A stretch of DNA of 64,000 bases, taken from Candidatus Manganitrophus noduliformans. Lineage in GTDB: Bacteria; Nitrospirota; Nitrospiria; SBBL01; Manganitrophaceae. The position numbers and the translations under genes were made by a program. The notes beneath the pieces were generated by a model that did no database searches, was not told the DNA's origin, and was given only the letters and a program-made list of their open reading frames with translations. The stretch is from positions 1,302,001 to 1,366,000 of the forward strand of contig NZ_VTOW01000001.1 of assembly GCF_012184425.1 (NCBI RefSeq). The letters are read 5' to 3'. Within the stretch, counting starts at the first letter, position 1. Every line of letters starts with the position of its first letter. This document shows, piece by piece, positions 41,040 to 49,970 of the stretch.

Positions 41040-43859
41040 TCAGTTCCCGGTCGCTAAGATCAAGTCTCCCGATCCGGAGATCCACCCCTGCCGATCGTTC
41101 ACGAAGTGAATCCCGAAGAGATCGTTCCGCGTTCCGGCCGAAACCCGCCGCCAGCTTTTTCCCCCGTCGCCGGTCTCGAGAAGAGTCCCCATCCATCCGG
41201 CCAGCCATCCTTTTTCTTGATTGATGAAAAAGAGATTGTTGATCGTCAGTGACGTGCCGGTCGGGACCCGGGTCCAGGTCGCTCCCCGGTCCTCCGTCCG
41301 CATCAACACGCCGCCCCGCCCGGCGGCCCAGCCGACATTTCCGATCATCTGAAAAGCATGAAATCGGCCCACTTCGGGGAGAAGCCGGTCCGAGGCGGTG
41401 ATCCTGTTTTCCACCCTTGCGTCCCACACCACCGAGGTTCGGAGATCCCAGGTGAGTCCTCCGTCGGTTGTGTGGGCGATGATCGCTTCGGGGTTGCACG
41501 GGGCGCAGCAGCCGCCGGCGACGAAGAGGTCGTTGGGATCGGCGGGGTTCACCGAGAGACCGAAGAGATGCCCTCCCATCCTCGGCAGGGTGGCGCCGCC
41601 GGGGGTGGTGCAGGTGCCGTCGACCGTCGTATACCGCCAGTTGTTCGAGAGGAGCCGCCAAGTCCTGCCGCCGTCGGTGGTTTTGTAAATCGTCCGGTAG
41701 CGTCCGACGGCCCAGCCGTTGTTCTCGTCGGCGAATTGGACCTGCCGGAGGTAGACCCCCGCCTTGGCGCACTGGTAGCAATCCTCCGCATAGGGATCGA
41801 CGTTCTGCTCGGTCCAGGTGAGGCCGCCATCCTCGGTGGAGAGAATCAGGCTCGGCTGACCGACCGCCCATCCTTTGAGCGGCGTCAGAAAAAAGACGTG
41901 ATAAAGATGGATGCTGCTTGTTCGGATGCAGAGGGCGGTCGCCGGATCTTCCGCCCAGCTGCCGTCGGGATTTTTATTGCAGAGGCGGGCCGGATTGGAA
42001 ATGTGGGTCCAGCGGATGTCGCGCCTCCAATCTCGTACCTGTTGCGACCAAGTCGCCCCCCCATCTTGCGTGCGGAAGATCCGGGCGTTGCTCCCGACCG
42101 TCCATCCGGTTCTCGAATCGATGAAGAAAGGTCCATAAACCTCGGAGGTATTGGTCGGGTTTTGAACGCGCGGCGTTTCTTGGGATGAGGCGAAGGTCAC
42201 CATCCCGTAATCACCGACCCCCCAGGCGGCATTTTCGCCGGAGGGGGCGACCCCCTTGAGTGAGATCGTTGTTCCGGAAGGGACAGTCGTCCAACCGGTC
42301 CCGTCGAAGCGAAGAAGCGTTCCTCGGTCGCCGACGGCCCAACCCTGTGTGGCGGTCGCCATCCGAATGCCGGTCAGGTTCGCCGTCGTGGCGGAGATCG
42401 GTGTCCAACGTGTTCCCCCGTCGACGGTTTCGAACAGCGCGCCCGCGTCGCCGACGGCCCATCCCCGGTTCCGATCGATGAAGTCGATCTGCCGGATCGG
42501 AGAGGAAAAGGTAAATTGGGGGGTCCATCGGGTCCCGCCGTCGTCGGTCTTCAGGAGGACCCTTCCCGGTCCTGTTGCCCAGCCGTAATCGGCATCGACA
42601 AAATCGACCGCGGTCAACTCCGAGGTGACGCCGCTCTGCTGAAGGGACCAGCTTTCCCCGCCGTTTTGCGTGGCGATGATCGTCCCGCCTCCTCCCACGG
42701 CCCAACCGTTTTTCCCCTCGATGAAGTGGACCGCCTTCAATATCCCCGGGAGCGGCGGGAGCGTTTTCCCTTCCCATGTCTGCCCGCCGTCGGCGGTTTT
42801 TAAAATGGCATTGGCAAACGAATTCGATCCCGCCGGATCACCTCCGACGGCGAAGCCGATTTGAGCATCGATGAAGTCGATTCCATACAGCGGCAAGGAT
42901 GTTCCGCTCTCCTGAAGGCGCCAGCTCGCTCCGGCATCGGAGGTGGCGACGATCAGACCACGTTCTCCGACGGCCCAGGCGCGGTCGGAAGAAATGGCAT
43001 CGGTCCGGTAGAGATGCTGGTTGAATCGATTCCCCATCTCTTTCCTCCACGGGGAGGGGGGCGGGAGCGGCCGGGGTCGGGTGACGAATTGGCCCAGATA
43101 GGGGGCGGCCAGGCGATTGCCAGCGAGATCGGTGATCTCGGTAGTGACCTCTATCCGATAAATCCCATTGAGAAGGAGTCGAACGGCCGGGGAGAAGGTG
43201 ACGACGGTGCAGGCGGGATCACAGCCGTAAGTGCCCAGAACCGGGGTGGTCTCTCCCTGTAAAGTGACTCTGAAAGTGGTGTTGTTCATCCGGTTGGGGT
43301 CGATTCCTTCGTCAAAGGTCAGTGTGATGAAGGTTCCCTCATCTACCCCGGTCGCCCCGTTGTGAGGGGAGATCGACAAAAGGCGGGGCGGGGTGGCATC
43401 CGATGTTGGCGGAGTCGGTTGTGTGGTGAAGGACCAACTGATCGGTGAGGCGAGGGTATTTCCATGAAGATCGCCGACCTGATCGACGACCACCATATAG
43501 CTCATATTGAACCGGAGCGGTGTTTGTGGGGTGATGAGGATTTGGGTGCAGGGACTTTCGCATGCCACTTCGATGACGGCGGTCTCTCCGGAGGAAGCGG
43601 TGATCCGGATGTGATCGGCCAGCCGGCTTGCATCGATCGGCTCATTAAAAGCAATTTGGACCGAGGAATCGGGGGAGATCTCTTTTTGGTCGGGCTCCGG
43701 AGAGTGGGAGAGAAGCCGAGGGGGCTCGGTATCGCTTGCGGGGGGCCGTTCGGGCGGGGGATGACCGGGAGGAGTGGGAGGGGATGGTGATCCGCCGCAA
43801 CCGGAGAGGAAAAGTCCGACGCAAAGGGTTGAGCCAAGGAGAAGGGTTTGTCTGTTCAT
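41040..43859 (-). CDS. Large Ig-like / YCF48-propeller lipoprotein
   Basis: Start chosen at ATG 43859, preceded by GGAGAAATTGCA, giving 939 residues with a lipobox LFLSGC. A Pro-rich linker is followed by two bacterial Ig-like domains (TEPPRLLSHSPEPDQKEISP and TPPRLLSISPHNGATGVDEG). About twelve YCF48-type propeller repeats follow, of the kind GWAVGxxGxILxTxDGGxTW. It is probably an outer-surface lipoprotein that binds or scaffolds something outside the cell. No catalytic site is visible. The N-terminal half of the window encodes a related propeller. Confidence 0.85.
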   Translation of the reverse strand: MNRQTLLLGSTLCVGLFLSGCGGSPSPPTPPGHPPPERPPASDTEPPRLLSHSPEPDQKEISPDSSVQIAFNEPIDASRLADHIRITASSGETAVIEVACESPCTQILITPQTPLRFNMSYMVVVDQVGDLHGNTLASPISWSFTTQPTPPTSDATPPRLLSISPHNGATGVDEGTFITLTFDEGIDPNRMNNTTFRVTLQGETTPVLGTYGCDPACTVVTFSPAVRLLLNGIYRIEVTTEITDLAGNRLAAPYLGQFVTRPRPLPPPSPWRKEMGNRFNQHLYRTDAISSDRAWAVGERGLIVATSDAGASWRLQESGTSLPLYGIDFIDAQIGFAVGGDPAGSNSFANAILKTADGGQTWEGKTLPPLPGILKAVHFIEGKNGWAVGGGGTIIATQNGGESWSLQQSGVTSELTAVDFVDADYGWATGPGRVLLKTDDGGTRWTPQFTFSSPIRQIDFIDRNRGWAVGDAGALFETVDGGTRWTPISATTANLTGIRMATATQGWAVGDRGTLLRFDGTGWTTVPSGTTISLKGVAPSGENAAWGVGDYGMVTFASSQETPRVQNPTNTSEVYGPFFIDSRTGWTVGSNARIFRTQDGGATWSQQVRDWRRDIRWTHISNPARLCNKNPDGSWAEDPATALCIRTSSIHLYHVFFLTPLKGWAVGQPSLILSTEDGGLTWTEQNVDPYAEDCYQCAKAGVYLRQVQFADENNGWAVGRYRTIYKTTDGGRTWRLLSNNWRYTTVDGTCTTPGGATLPRMGGHLFGLSVNPADPNDLFVAGGCCAPCNPEAIIAHTTDGGLTWDLRTSVVWDARVENRITASDRLLPEVGRFHAFQMIGNVGWAAGRGGVLMRTEDRGATWTRVPTGTSLTINNLFFINQEKGWLAGWMGTLLETGDGGKSWRRVSAGTRNDLFGIHFVNDRQGWISGSGDLILATGN

Positions 43860-44035
43860 TGCAATTTCTCCAATCGATCCTGCAGGGGATTGCAACTCTT
43901 CTGCAAAACGAGGAAGCAACCCTGCGGCGAGATGCCGTCTTTAGGAAAAAGAAAGAGTCTTTCTGAACGAAACTTCATCTGGACGGATGAAAAGAGCAAG
44001 AGTTGTACCGGCTGAGTGTGAGGTATGACAGAGAA

Positions 44036-44069
44036 TAAAAAAGGCGCCCCGGTTTTCCACCGGGGCGCC
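44036..44069 (-). terminator. Intrinsic terminator of the 44095-45339 gene
   Basis: On the minus strand GGCGCCCCGG pairs perfectly with CCGGGGCGCC around a seven-base loop and is followed by TTTTTTA. It lies 26 bases after the lipoprotein stop codon. Confidence 0.9.
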
Positions 44070-44094
44070 CTGAGGATTTGAAACAGCGAATATT

Positions 44095-45339
44095 TTATAG
44101 GTCTACAAAATCGTCCTCGACCTCGCAGTCGCTGAAGAGTTCATCGCAACTGGCGAAACTCTGGGTCTCGCTGCCGACGGTGATATCAACGCTGCCATCA
44201 TTGTTAAAGTCTACTCCGGTGTTGCCGTTGATCACGATGCGTCCTTGCACCGGGCAGCTCTCCCCTTCGGTGTAGCGGATGGCGGTCTCGGTGACGAAGG
44301 AGAAGGTCCCTTCGATGTCACAGTCTTCGTCGGGTGTGAAGTCGGTTGCCACCGTGCCGGAAAAGGTCAGATCGGTGGTGCTGCTGTTCTGATCGTCGAT
44401 TGCGACGACCGTCGAGTCGAAGTTGGTGAAGGTGATTGCGACACTGTGGGTTCCATCTTGTTCTGTTGTCGATTGGGTAATCCCACCGTCCAATTCATTC
44501 GTGAATGTCGTGGTGCTCGTGTCGATGCCGGTGACGCTTCCGGCGTTGGCGAAATTATTGAACTCGATCGCCGTTGTTTCAGTGGTATCTCCGCTGTCAT
44601 CCGTAAACGTAAGCGTCCCATCAATTTCGAGATCGAAATTCATCGCGCTGTCGGAAGTCATTGTCAGTCCCTGAGTAATGGTTGCGGTGGCTGAAATCAC
44701 TGCGAGGACCGTGTTGTAGGGAATCTGATCGGCCGGATCAAAGTCGGTGATCGTGAATCCGTCAAGGACCATGTCCATGTCTAAGGTGGTTTCGTCCGGG
44801 GCTGTCGCCGAGAGGCTGATCGTCCCGTCGGTTTCCGATCCATCTTCGCGGCAGTTAGTGAAGGCGACATCCAGATCAAATGCGCCGGTCGTATCGTTGA
44901 TTGTCCCGGTGAAAGTAACGCTTCCCCCATCGGTACACGGCTGCGTGTCTTCCGGAAACGCGGCAAAAGAGGTCTTTGATGAATTTGCTTTCATGCGGGC
45001 CGACACCTTCTGCATTGCTTTGCTTCGGGCGGCCTTGTTGTTCATCGACACAATTTTGGCGTATGTTGGATTCTGCAAGGTCAATGGATTTACCGGTTTG
45101 GCGAGTCCGCCGGAGGCGACTTGTCCGAGGGAAGTGGCAAGGTCCGAAAGACCGGTTCCCGCCTGTGCCCCTTGGGTTCCGGAACTGGCCGCCTGAGATC
45201 CTTGGGATGCGTTGCTGATGGTCGTCGTCCCCCCGCCGCCGCTGCTTGATCCCCCGCCTCCGCCGCAGGCATAAACGAACAATGATGTTGAAAAGAGCAG
45301 GCCAAGCGTCAGGCCGAAATGTTTTCTAGAAAGGAACAT
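44095..45339 (-). CDS. Beta-rich lipoprotein of unknown function
   Basis: The 414-residue protein has a signal peptide ending in lipobox FVYAC, a run of Gly/Ser (GGGGGSSSGGGG), then a Thr/Asp-rich beta-strand region with repeated NDTTGAFDLDVAFTNC-like units and a late acidic, Cys-containing C-terminus (FASCDELFSDCEVEDDFVDL). I do not recognise the family. Composition is poorer in Arg and GC than the neighbours, typical of surface proteins, and may reflect transfer or selection. It has its own promoter and terminator. Confidence 0.75.
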   Translation of the reverse strand: MFLSRKHFGLTLGLLFSTSLFVYACGGGGGSSSGGGGTTTISNASQGSQAASSGTQGAQAGTGLSDLATSLGQVASGGLAKPVNPLTLQNPTYAKIVSMNNKAARSKAMQKVSARMKANSSKTSFAAFPEDTQPCTDGGSVTFTGTINDTTGAFDLDVAFTNCREDGSETDGTISLSATAPDETTLDMDMVLDGFTITDFDPADQIPYNTVLAVISATATITQGLTMTSDSAMNFDLEIDGTLTFTDDSGDTTETTAIEFNNFANAGSVTGIDTSTTTFTNELDGGITQSTTEQDGTHSVAITFTNFDSTVVAIDDQNSSTTDLTFSGTVATDFTPDEDCDIEGTFSFVTETAIRYTEGESCPVQGRIVINGNTGVDFNNDGSVDITVGSETQSFASCDELFSDCEVEDDFVDL

Positions 45340-45421
45340 GGTTTTTCCTCCGGTTGTTGTTGTGTTTTCTTTCCCGATATGAATGGACGTGGATACCGAA
45401 AAGGTTTACTCGCTCCGAGCA

Positions 45422-45449
45422 AGTATAGCAAAGAAAGGGATACCGTCAA
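45422..45449 (-). promoter_or_regulatory. Promoter of the beta-rich lipoprotein
   Basis: Minus-strand TTGACG (45444-45449) and TATACT (45422-45427) with a 16-base spacer, about 83 bases before the ATG. Confidence 0.65.
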
Positions 45450-45604
45450 GGCGAGTGGAAGGGCCCATCCGCTTCGAAAAGGGGAGGGGCCTTGGAAAGG
45501 AGTCCTCCTCGCGAGTGAAGGGTCTTTCGATTCCAACGGCTCAAATGAACCGGTGGAGGTTTTCTGGGTGTTTTATTCAACCGGTTATTGCTGCCGGGAT
45601 CGGC
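45450..45604. other. Intergenic stretch without a gene
   Basis: Together with the flanking promoters it separates the divergent lipoprotein and response-regulator genes by about 380 bases. I see no conserved coding pattern or RNA gene in it. Confidence 0.4.
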
Positions 45605-45634
45605 TTGCAAACGAGGTGGAGAGTTTCGTATAAT
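45605..45634 (+). promoter_or_regulatory. Promoter of the response regulator
   Basis: TTGCAA (45605-45610) and TATAAT (45629-45634) with an 18-base spacer, about 84 bases before the ATG. Confidence 0.6.
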
Positions 45635-45717
45635 CTTGAAAGATTGCGCGTCACTTTTATTCCAGTGAGTTAAGAAGCGATGAAGTTCACTCAGGAGAGA
45701 TCGATGAGGAGATCGCG

Positions 45718-46131
45718 ATGAAACAGAGGAAACCGGAAGGAGCAATCCTCATCGGAGAGGATCACCCTGATACTCTCCAGATCTTAAAAGTGGTTCTTGA
45801 GTCGGAGGGATACCGGGTCGACACCGTTTCCGACAGCGAAACCGTTTTGGCGAAAGCGACCCGCAATAAGCCGCTGCTTATTCTGCTCGATATGATGTTG
45901 CCTAAAATCGGCGGCGTGGAGGTTTGTCGTCGGCTGAAACACGATCTTTCCACCGCGCATATCCCGGTGGTCATTATTACGGCGAAATCGGACCACGAGG
46001 CGAGGGCCGGGGCGATGGCGGCGGGAGCGGATGCATACGTGCTGAAGCCGTTTGATCCAGCCGACCTTGTCGAAAGGGTGAATAAGATCTTCGACCGGAT
46101 CGCTCTTGCTCCGCTGCCTCAATCTACTTAA
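45718..46131 (+). CDS. Single-domain response regulator
   Basis: A 137-residue CheY-like receiver only. The acidic site is E14-D15, phospho-acceptor D58 in LILLDMMLPKIGG, T88 in VVIITAKSD, and K110 in AYVLKPFDP. There is no output domain, so it works through protein partners or as a relay. No histidine kinase gene is adjacent. AGGAG precedes the start. It is not the regulator of the thi genes in any way the sequence shows. Confidence 0.92.
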   Translation: MKQRKPEGAILIGEDHPDTLQILKVVLESEGYRVDTVSDSETVLAKATRNKPLLILLDMMLPKIGGVEVCRRLKHDLSTAHIPVVIITAKSDHEARAGAMAAGADAYVLKPFDPADLVERVNKIFDRIALAPLPQST

Positions 46132-46135
46132 ATCG

Positions 46136-46165
46136 TTGACAACTTTTTTGCATCTATACTATACT
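46136..46165 (+). promoter_or_regulatory. Promoter of thiS-thiG-thiE
   Basis: TTGACA (46136-46141) and TATACT (46160-46165) with an 18-base spacer. It starts a leader of about 120 bases before thiS, so regulation at RNA level is possible. Confidence 0.75.
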
Positions 46166-46173
46166 GAAAGCCA

Positions 46174-46271
46174 ATCCTACAGCGGTTCTGGCGGCTGCCG
46201 GCAACCCTGAGCCGCCTTCTTCGTTATCATGCCCAGCTCTCCTCATGTAGTGCGGATTTTTGACGTAGGAT
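46174..46271 (+). promoter_or_regulatory. Structured 5' leader of thiS, candidate cis-acting RNA
   Basis: ATCCTAC (46174-46180) and GTAGGAT (46265-46271) are exact complements and could close the whole element. Inside is GGCGGCT/AGCCGCC (46190-46196 with 46210-46216). An alternative stem CAGC/GCTG is followed directly by CCGGCAACC, a string that also occurs in SAM-type aptamers. The TPP riboswitch consensus (CTGAGA with the later GAACCTGATC) is not present. It may be a riboswitch of uncertain class or an attenuator. Confidence 0.4.
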
Positions 46272-46293
46272 ATCCCGTCATCTCCGAGGTCGA

Positions 46294-46506
46294 ATGCAGG
46301 TTGTTGTCAACGGAACCCGGCAAGACGTCCCGCCGGGCATGAATCTTTCCCAGCTTCTTGATCGACTCAAGGTACAGCCGGAGCGTGTTGCAGTCGAAGT
46401 AAATTTGAAGATCATTCATCGTCAGCGGTACAATCAGGTCCCATTAAATGAAGGAGACCAGATTGAGATCATCGGTTTTGTGGGAGGGGGAAGTTCATGC
46501 CGATAG
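46294..46506 (+). CDS. thiS: Thiazole-pathway sulfur carrier ThiS
   Basis: The 70-residue beta-grasp protein ends FVGGGSSCR: the Gly-Gly-Gly (64-66) is followed by four more residues because the frame runs 10 bases into thiG. Canonical ThiS stops at Gly-Gly, so trimming would be needed here too. It carries sulfur as a thiocarboxylate for thiazole formation by ThiG. The E1 partner may be one of the two MoeB-like proteins on the left, as no thiF lies in this operon. Confidence 0.88.
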   Translation: MQVVVNGTRQDVPPGMNLSQLLDRLKVQPERVAVEVNLKIIHRQRYNQVPLNEGDQIEIIGFVGGGSSCR

Positions 46507-47276
46507 ACCGACCTTTGGTCGTAGGAAATCACGAGTTCCGATCCCGTCTGATCGTGGGGACCGGGAAATATGCCTCTTTTGAAGAGACCAAAAAGGCGAT
46601 CGAGGCCTCGGGAGCCGATTGCGTGACCGTCGCGGTGCGGCGTGTCAATATCATCGACCGTTCCCAGGAAAATCTGCTCGATTACATCGATCCGAAGGTC
46701 TATAAAATCCTTCCCAATACGGCGGGCTGTTATACAGCCGAGGAAGCGGTTCGGACAGCGCGGCTGGCGCGTTCTGCCGGTATCTCCGACATGGTCAAAT
46801 TGGAAGTGATCGGCGACCCGAAGACCCTTTTCCCCGACAATGAGGCGCTCCTGGAAGCGACCCGAATTCTCGTGAAGGAAGGATTCACCGTCCTTCCTTA
46901 CACCAACGACGATCCGATTATGGCGAAGAAACTTCAAGAGGCGGGGGCGGCGGTGGTCATGCCGCTGGCGGCTCCCATCGGATCGGGTCTGGGGGTCCGG
47001 AACCCTTACAATATCAGAATCATCTTGGAAACGATCTCCGTCCCAATCATTGTGGATGCAGGCGTCGGAACCGCTTCAGACGCCGCGATCGCAATGGAAT
47101 TGGGCTGCGACGGTGTTTTGATGAACACGGCGATCGCCGGCGCGGAGAATCCGATCCAAATGGCTGAAGCGATGAATTACGCTGTTCGTGCCGGACGACT
47201 CGCCTATCTGGCAGGGAGAATTCCGAAAAAACTCTATGCTCAAGCGAGCAGTCCTGTTGAAGGGATGATCGAGTAA
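46497..47276 (+). CDS. thiG: Thiazole synthase ThiG
   Basis: A 259-residue TIM-barrel enzyme starting [20 protein letters not shown]. The family lysine lies early in the barrel ([13 protein letters not shown]), followed by [19 protein letters not shown], then [14 protein letters not shown] and a phosphate-binding end [15 protein letters not shown]. It condenses deoxyxylulose phosphate, dehydroglycine and ThiS thiocarboxylate. The ATG overlaps thiS by 10 bases. Confidence 0.96.
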   Translation: MPIDRPLVVGNHEFRSRLIVGTGKYASFEETKKAIEASGADCVTVAVRRVNIIDRSQENLLDYIDPKVYKILPNTAGCYTAEEAVRTARLARSAGISDMVKLEVIGDPKTLFPDNEALLEATRILVKEGFTVLPYTNDDPIMAKKLQEAGAAVVMPLAAPIGSGLGVRNPYNIRIILETISVPIIVDAGVGTASDAAIAMELGCDGVLMNTAIAGAENPIQMAEAMNYAVRAGRLAYLAGRIPKKLYAQASSPVEGMIE

Positions 47277-47328
47277 GCTCTCTCCTCTCTTGCGGCGTAC
47301 CCTGTTTTGATCCAGCATTGAAATTGGT

Positions 47329-47967
47329 ATGCCTTCAATCGACTTTAAAGTCTACCTGATCAGTGATCGCACAAAAACGCTCGGCCGTCCCTTGTCCCAG
47401 GTCATCGGAGAGGCGGGCCGCGCGGGCATCGCGGCGGTTCAGTTCCGAGAAAAAGATCTCACGCTTCGGGAGCAGTTCGAATTCGCCTCGGAGATTCGCT
47501 CTGCCGCCAAGCAGCACAAGATGCAGTTTTTTGTGAATGATCGAGTCGATCTCTGCCTGGCCCTCGATGCGGAAGGGGTGCATCTTCCTTCCTCGGGCTT
47601 TCCGGTGACCGTTGCGAGAGAGATTCTGGGAGGGAGCAAATTGATCGGCGTCTCTTGTCACTCCATGGAGGAGGTTCAGCGGGCGGAGTGGGAAGGGGCT
47701 GATTTCGCCCTCCTGGGGCCGGTGTATGACACCCCTTCGAAACGTGCTTACGGTCTTCCTCTCGGAATCGACGTTTTTAAAAAGGTGCGGCGGTCCGCCG
47801 CGATTCCACTTTTTGCGATCGGCGGCGTGGATCGCTCAAAACTAAAAGAGGTGATCGATGCGGGGGCCGATGGAGTCGCTGTGATCTCGGCGATTCTCTC
47901 TTCGCCCGACGTATATCGAGAGTGTCGACTGCTGATGGACGAGATGAAGCGGCTGCAAGGTGTGTAA
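47329..47967 (+). CDS. thiE: Thiamine phosphate synthase ThiE
   Basis: A 212-residue TIM barrel with YLISDRTKT, AAVQFREKDL, FVNDRVDL, GVHLPSSG, GVSCHSMEE and FAIGGVDRS, all family signatures. ThiE joins HMP-PP with thiazole phosphate; the shorter TenI type cannot be fully excluded. It lies 52 bases after thiG. No thiC or thiD is in the window, so the pyrimidine branch is encoded elsewhere. Confidence 0.92.
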   Translation: MPSIDFKVYLISDRTKTLGRPLSQVIGEAGRAGIAAVQFREKDLTLREQFEFASEIRSAAKQHKMQFFVNDRVDLCLALDAEGVHLPSSGFPVTVAREILGGSKLIGVSCHSMEEVQRAEWEGADFALLGPVYDTPSKRAYGLPLGIDVFKKVRRSAAIPLFAIGGVDRSKLKEVIDAGADGVAVISAILSSPDVYRECRLLMDEMKRLQGV

Positions 47968-48077
47968 GCTTATGCACATTGTGCGAGAAGCTTTGCTCGT
48001 TGGTCGGTTCTCTGCCAAATTCATGTCGCAAATGTGTCTCAGTCGCGTGCTTGTTGCCCCGAATCTCCCTCGTATAG

Positions 48078-48106
48078 TTGACCGTCCCAGGAAGAGATGA
48101 TAAAAT
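48078..48106 (+). promoter_or_regulatory. Promoter of the Pup-proteasome operon
   Basis: TTGACC (48078-48083) and TAAAAT (48101-48106) with a 17-base spacer, 60 bases before the ARC start. It separates the proteasome genes from the thi genes, with about 200 bases between thiE and ARC. Confidence 0.75.
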
Positions 48107-48165
48107 TAGCTCCTGAGAGAAGAGGGATCTAACCTTCATCATCTCGGAGTGTGAGAGGAGCATTG

Positions 48166-49932
48166 ATGGGTGAATCAAAAAAGAACCAGGGGAAGTCAAA
48201 TCCATTCAAAAATACGATGAAAAAACTCTCTGAACAATTCGGCGGCGGCGACTCGGAAACCAAGATCATCGAGTACGAGCGGGAAATAGAGAAACTTCTC
48301 GTTCAAGTGGCCTCGATGGAGCAAGAGTTGAAGGAGCTTCGCCAGTCGCGCACTCAGCTGGAGCAGGCCTTCAAGCAAAATGAAAAGCTTGCGGCGACCC
48401 TCGTCGAAGCAAAAAATCAGATCGAGGCGCTGAAGAAAGAAGTCGAAAAGCTGACGACCCCTCCCTCCAGCTATGCCATTTTCTCCGGCGCGAACGAGGA
48501 CGGCACCGTGAACGTCTTCGTCGCCGGGCGGAAGATGAAGGTGAATATCCATCCGAACATTTCGATCCGGGATCTGAAGAAAGGACAACAGGTTCTGCTG
48601 AACGAAGCGCTCAACGCCATCGAGGCGTGCGAGTTCGACGTTCAGGGAGAGGTTGTCCGGATCAAGGACCTTCTCGAGAACCATCGCGCGATCGTCACGC
48701 TCCGAGCCGAAGAGGAGCGCGTGGTCGAATTAGCCGATCCGTTGATGCGGGAGCGGTTGTCGGTCGGCGATCATCTCCTCTATGATGTTCGCTCCGGCTA
48801 TGTTTTGGAGAAACTTCCGAAATCGGAGATCGAAGAGGTCGTTTTGGAAGAGATTCCCGATGTAACCTATGATCACATCGGCGGACTCGAAGAACAGATT
48901 GAATTGGTGAGAGACGCCGTGGAGCTCCCTTTCCTCCACCCGGAAGTCTTTGCCGAGCATAAGCTGCTTCCTCCGAAGGGGATTTTGCTCTATGGCCCTC
49001 CCGGATGCGGTAAAACGCTGATCGCTAAAGCGGTGGCCGCCTCTATCGCTCGGAAGTTGGGAGATCGTTCCGGAAGAGAGATGCGAAGCTTCTTCCTTCA
49101 CGTCAAAGGTCCTGAGCTTTTGAATAAATATGTCGGGGAGAGCGAGCGCCAAATCCGGGAGGTCTTCAAAAAAGCGAAAGAGCGCGCCGAGGCAGGGCAC
49201 CCGGTGATTGTCTTCTTCGACGAAATGGACGCGCTCTTCCGGACCCGGGGAAGCGGCATCTCTTCGGATATGGAGGCGACGATCGTTCCGCAATTCTTGT
49301 CGGAAATCGATGGGGTCGAGCGCCTTCGCAATGTGATCGTCATCGGAGCAAGCAATCGGCAAGATCTACTCGACCCGGCGATCCTTCGGGCGGGGCGGCT
49401 TGACATTAAAATTAAAATCGAGCGGCCCGATAAAAAGGCGGCCGTCAAGATCTTCCATAAATACTTGACCCGGGACCTTCCCTATCATCCGGAAGAGCTC
49501 GAACGCAACGAGGGCGATTCAGTCAAGGTCGCCGAGCGGCTTATCCACGAGTCCGTTGAAGAGATGTACAGCGTCCGCGAGGAGAACAAATTCCTTGAGG
49601 TCACCTATGCGAACGGCGAGAAAGAGACCTTCTTCTTCAAAGATTTCTCGAGCGGCGCGATGATTGAAGGGGTCGTTTCCCGGGCGAAGAAACATGCCAT
49701 CAAGCGGATGCTTGAGTCCGGCGTGAAAGGGTTGAAGCAGGAAGATCTGATCCGCGCGATCAAAGATGAATTTAAGGAGAACGAGGATCTTCCAAACACG
49801 ACGAACCCGGATGATTGGGCGAAAATCGCCGGAAGAAAGAGTGAAAAGATCATCCACGTTCGCACGATGGCTGGAAGAGCGACCGCCGACGCCAAAAAGA
49901 TTGAAACCGTGACGACAGGACACTATCTATGA
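48166..49932 (+). CDS. arc: Proteasome-activating AAA ATPase ARC/Mpa
   Basis: Start chosen at ATG 48166 because GAGAGGAG lies six bases upstream, giving 588 residues. Domains in order: N-terminal coiled coil (~32-95) that would capture Pup, two OB-type domains (~100-230), and an AAA module with Walker A GPPGCGKT (~276-284), Walker B VIVFFDEMDALF (~347-358) and arginine-finger region LDPAILRAGRLD. The C-terminus TGHYL has the penultimate Tyr needed to dock the proteasome, as in mycobacterial Mpa (QYL). It unfolds pupylated proteins and feeds PrcAB. Confidence 0.95.
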   Translation: MGESKKNQGKSNPFKNTMKKLSEQFGGGDSETKIIEYEREIEKLLVQVASMEQELKELRQSRTQLEQAFKQNEKLAATLVEAKNQIEALKKEVEKLTTPPSSYAIFSGANEDGTVNVFVAGRKMKVNIHPNISIRDLKKGQQVLLNEALNAIEACEFDVQGEVVRIKDLLENHRAIVTLRAEEERVVELADPLMRERLSVGDHLLYDVRSGYVLEKLPKSEIEEVVLEEIPDVTYDHIGGLEEQIELVRDAVELPFLHPEVFAEHKLLPPKGILLYGPPGCGKTLIAKAVAASIARKLGDRSGREMRSFFLHVKGPELLNKYVGESERQIREVFKKAKERAEAGHPVIVFFDEMDALFRTRGSGISSDMEATIVPQFLSEIDGVERLRNVIVIGASNRQDLLDPAILRAGRLDIKIKIERPDKKAAVKIFHKYLTRDLPYHPEELERNEGDSVKVAERLIHESVEEMYSVREENKFLEVTYANGEKETFFFKDFSSGAMIEGVVSRAKKHAIKRMLESGVKGLKQEDLIRAIKDEFKENEDLPNTTNPDDWAKIAGRKSEKIIHVRTMAGRATADAKKIETVTTGHYL

Positions 49933-49970
49933 CCGGCTGAGAGCAGCTAGCTATCGGAGGCCTCTGATCG

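Noticed and set aside
46174..46271. TPP riboswitch upstream of thiS
   Set aside because: The conserved THI-box sequences are absent, so I kept only a candidate structured leader.
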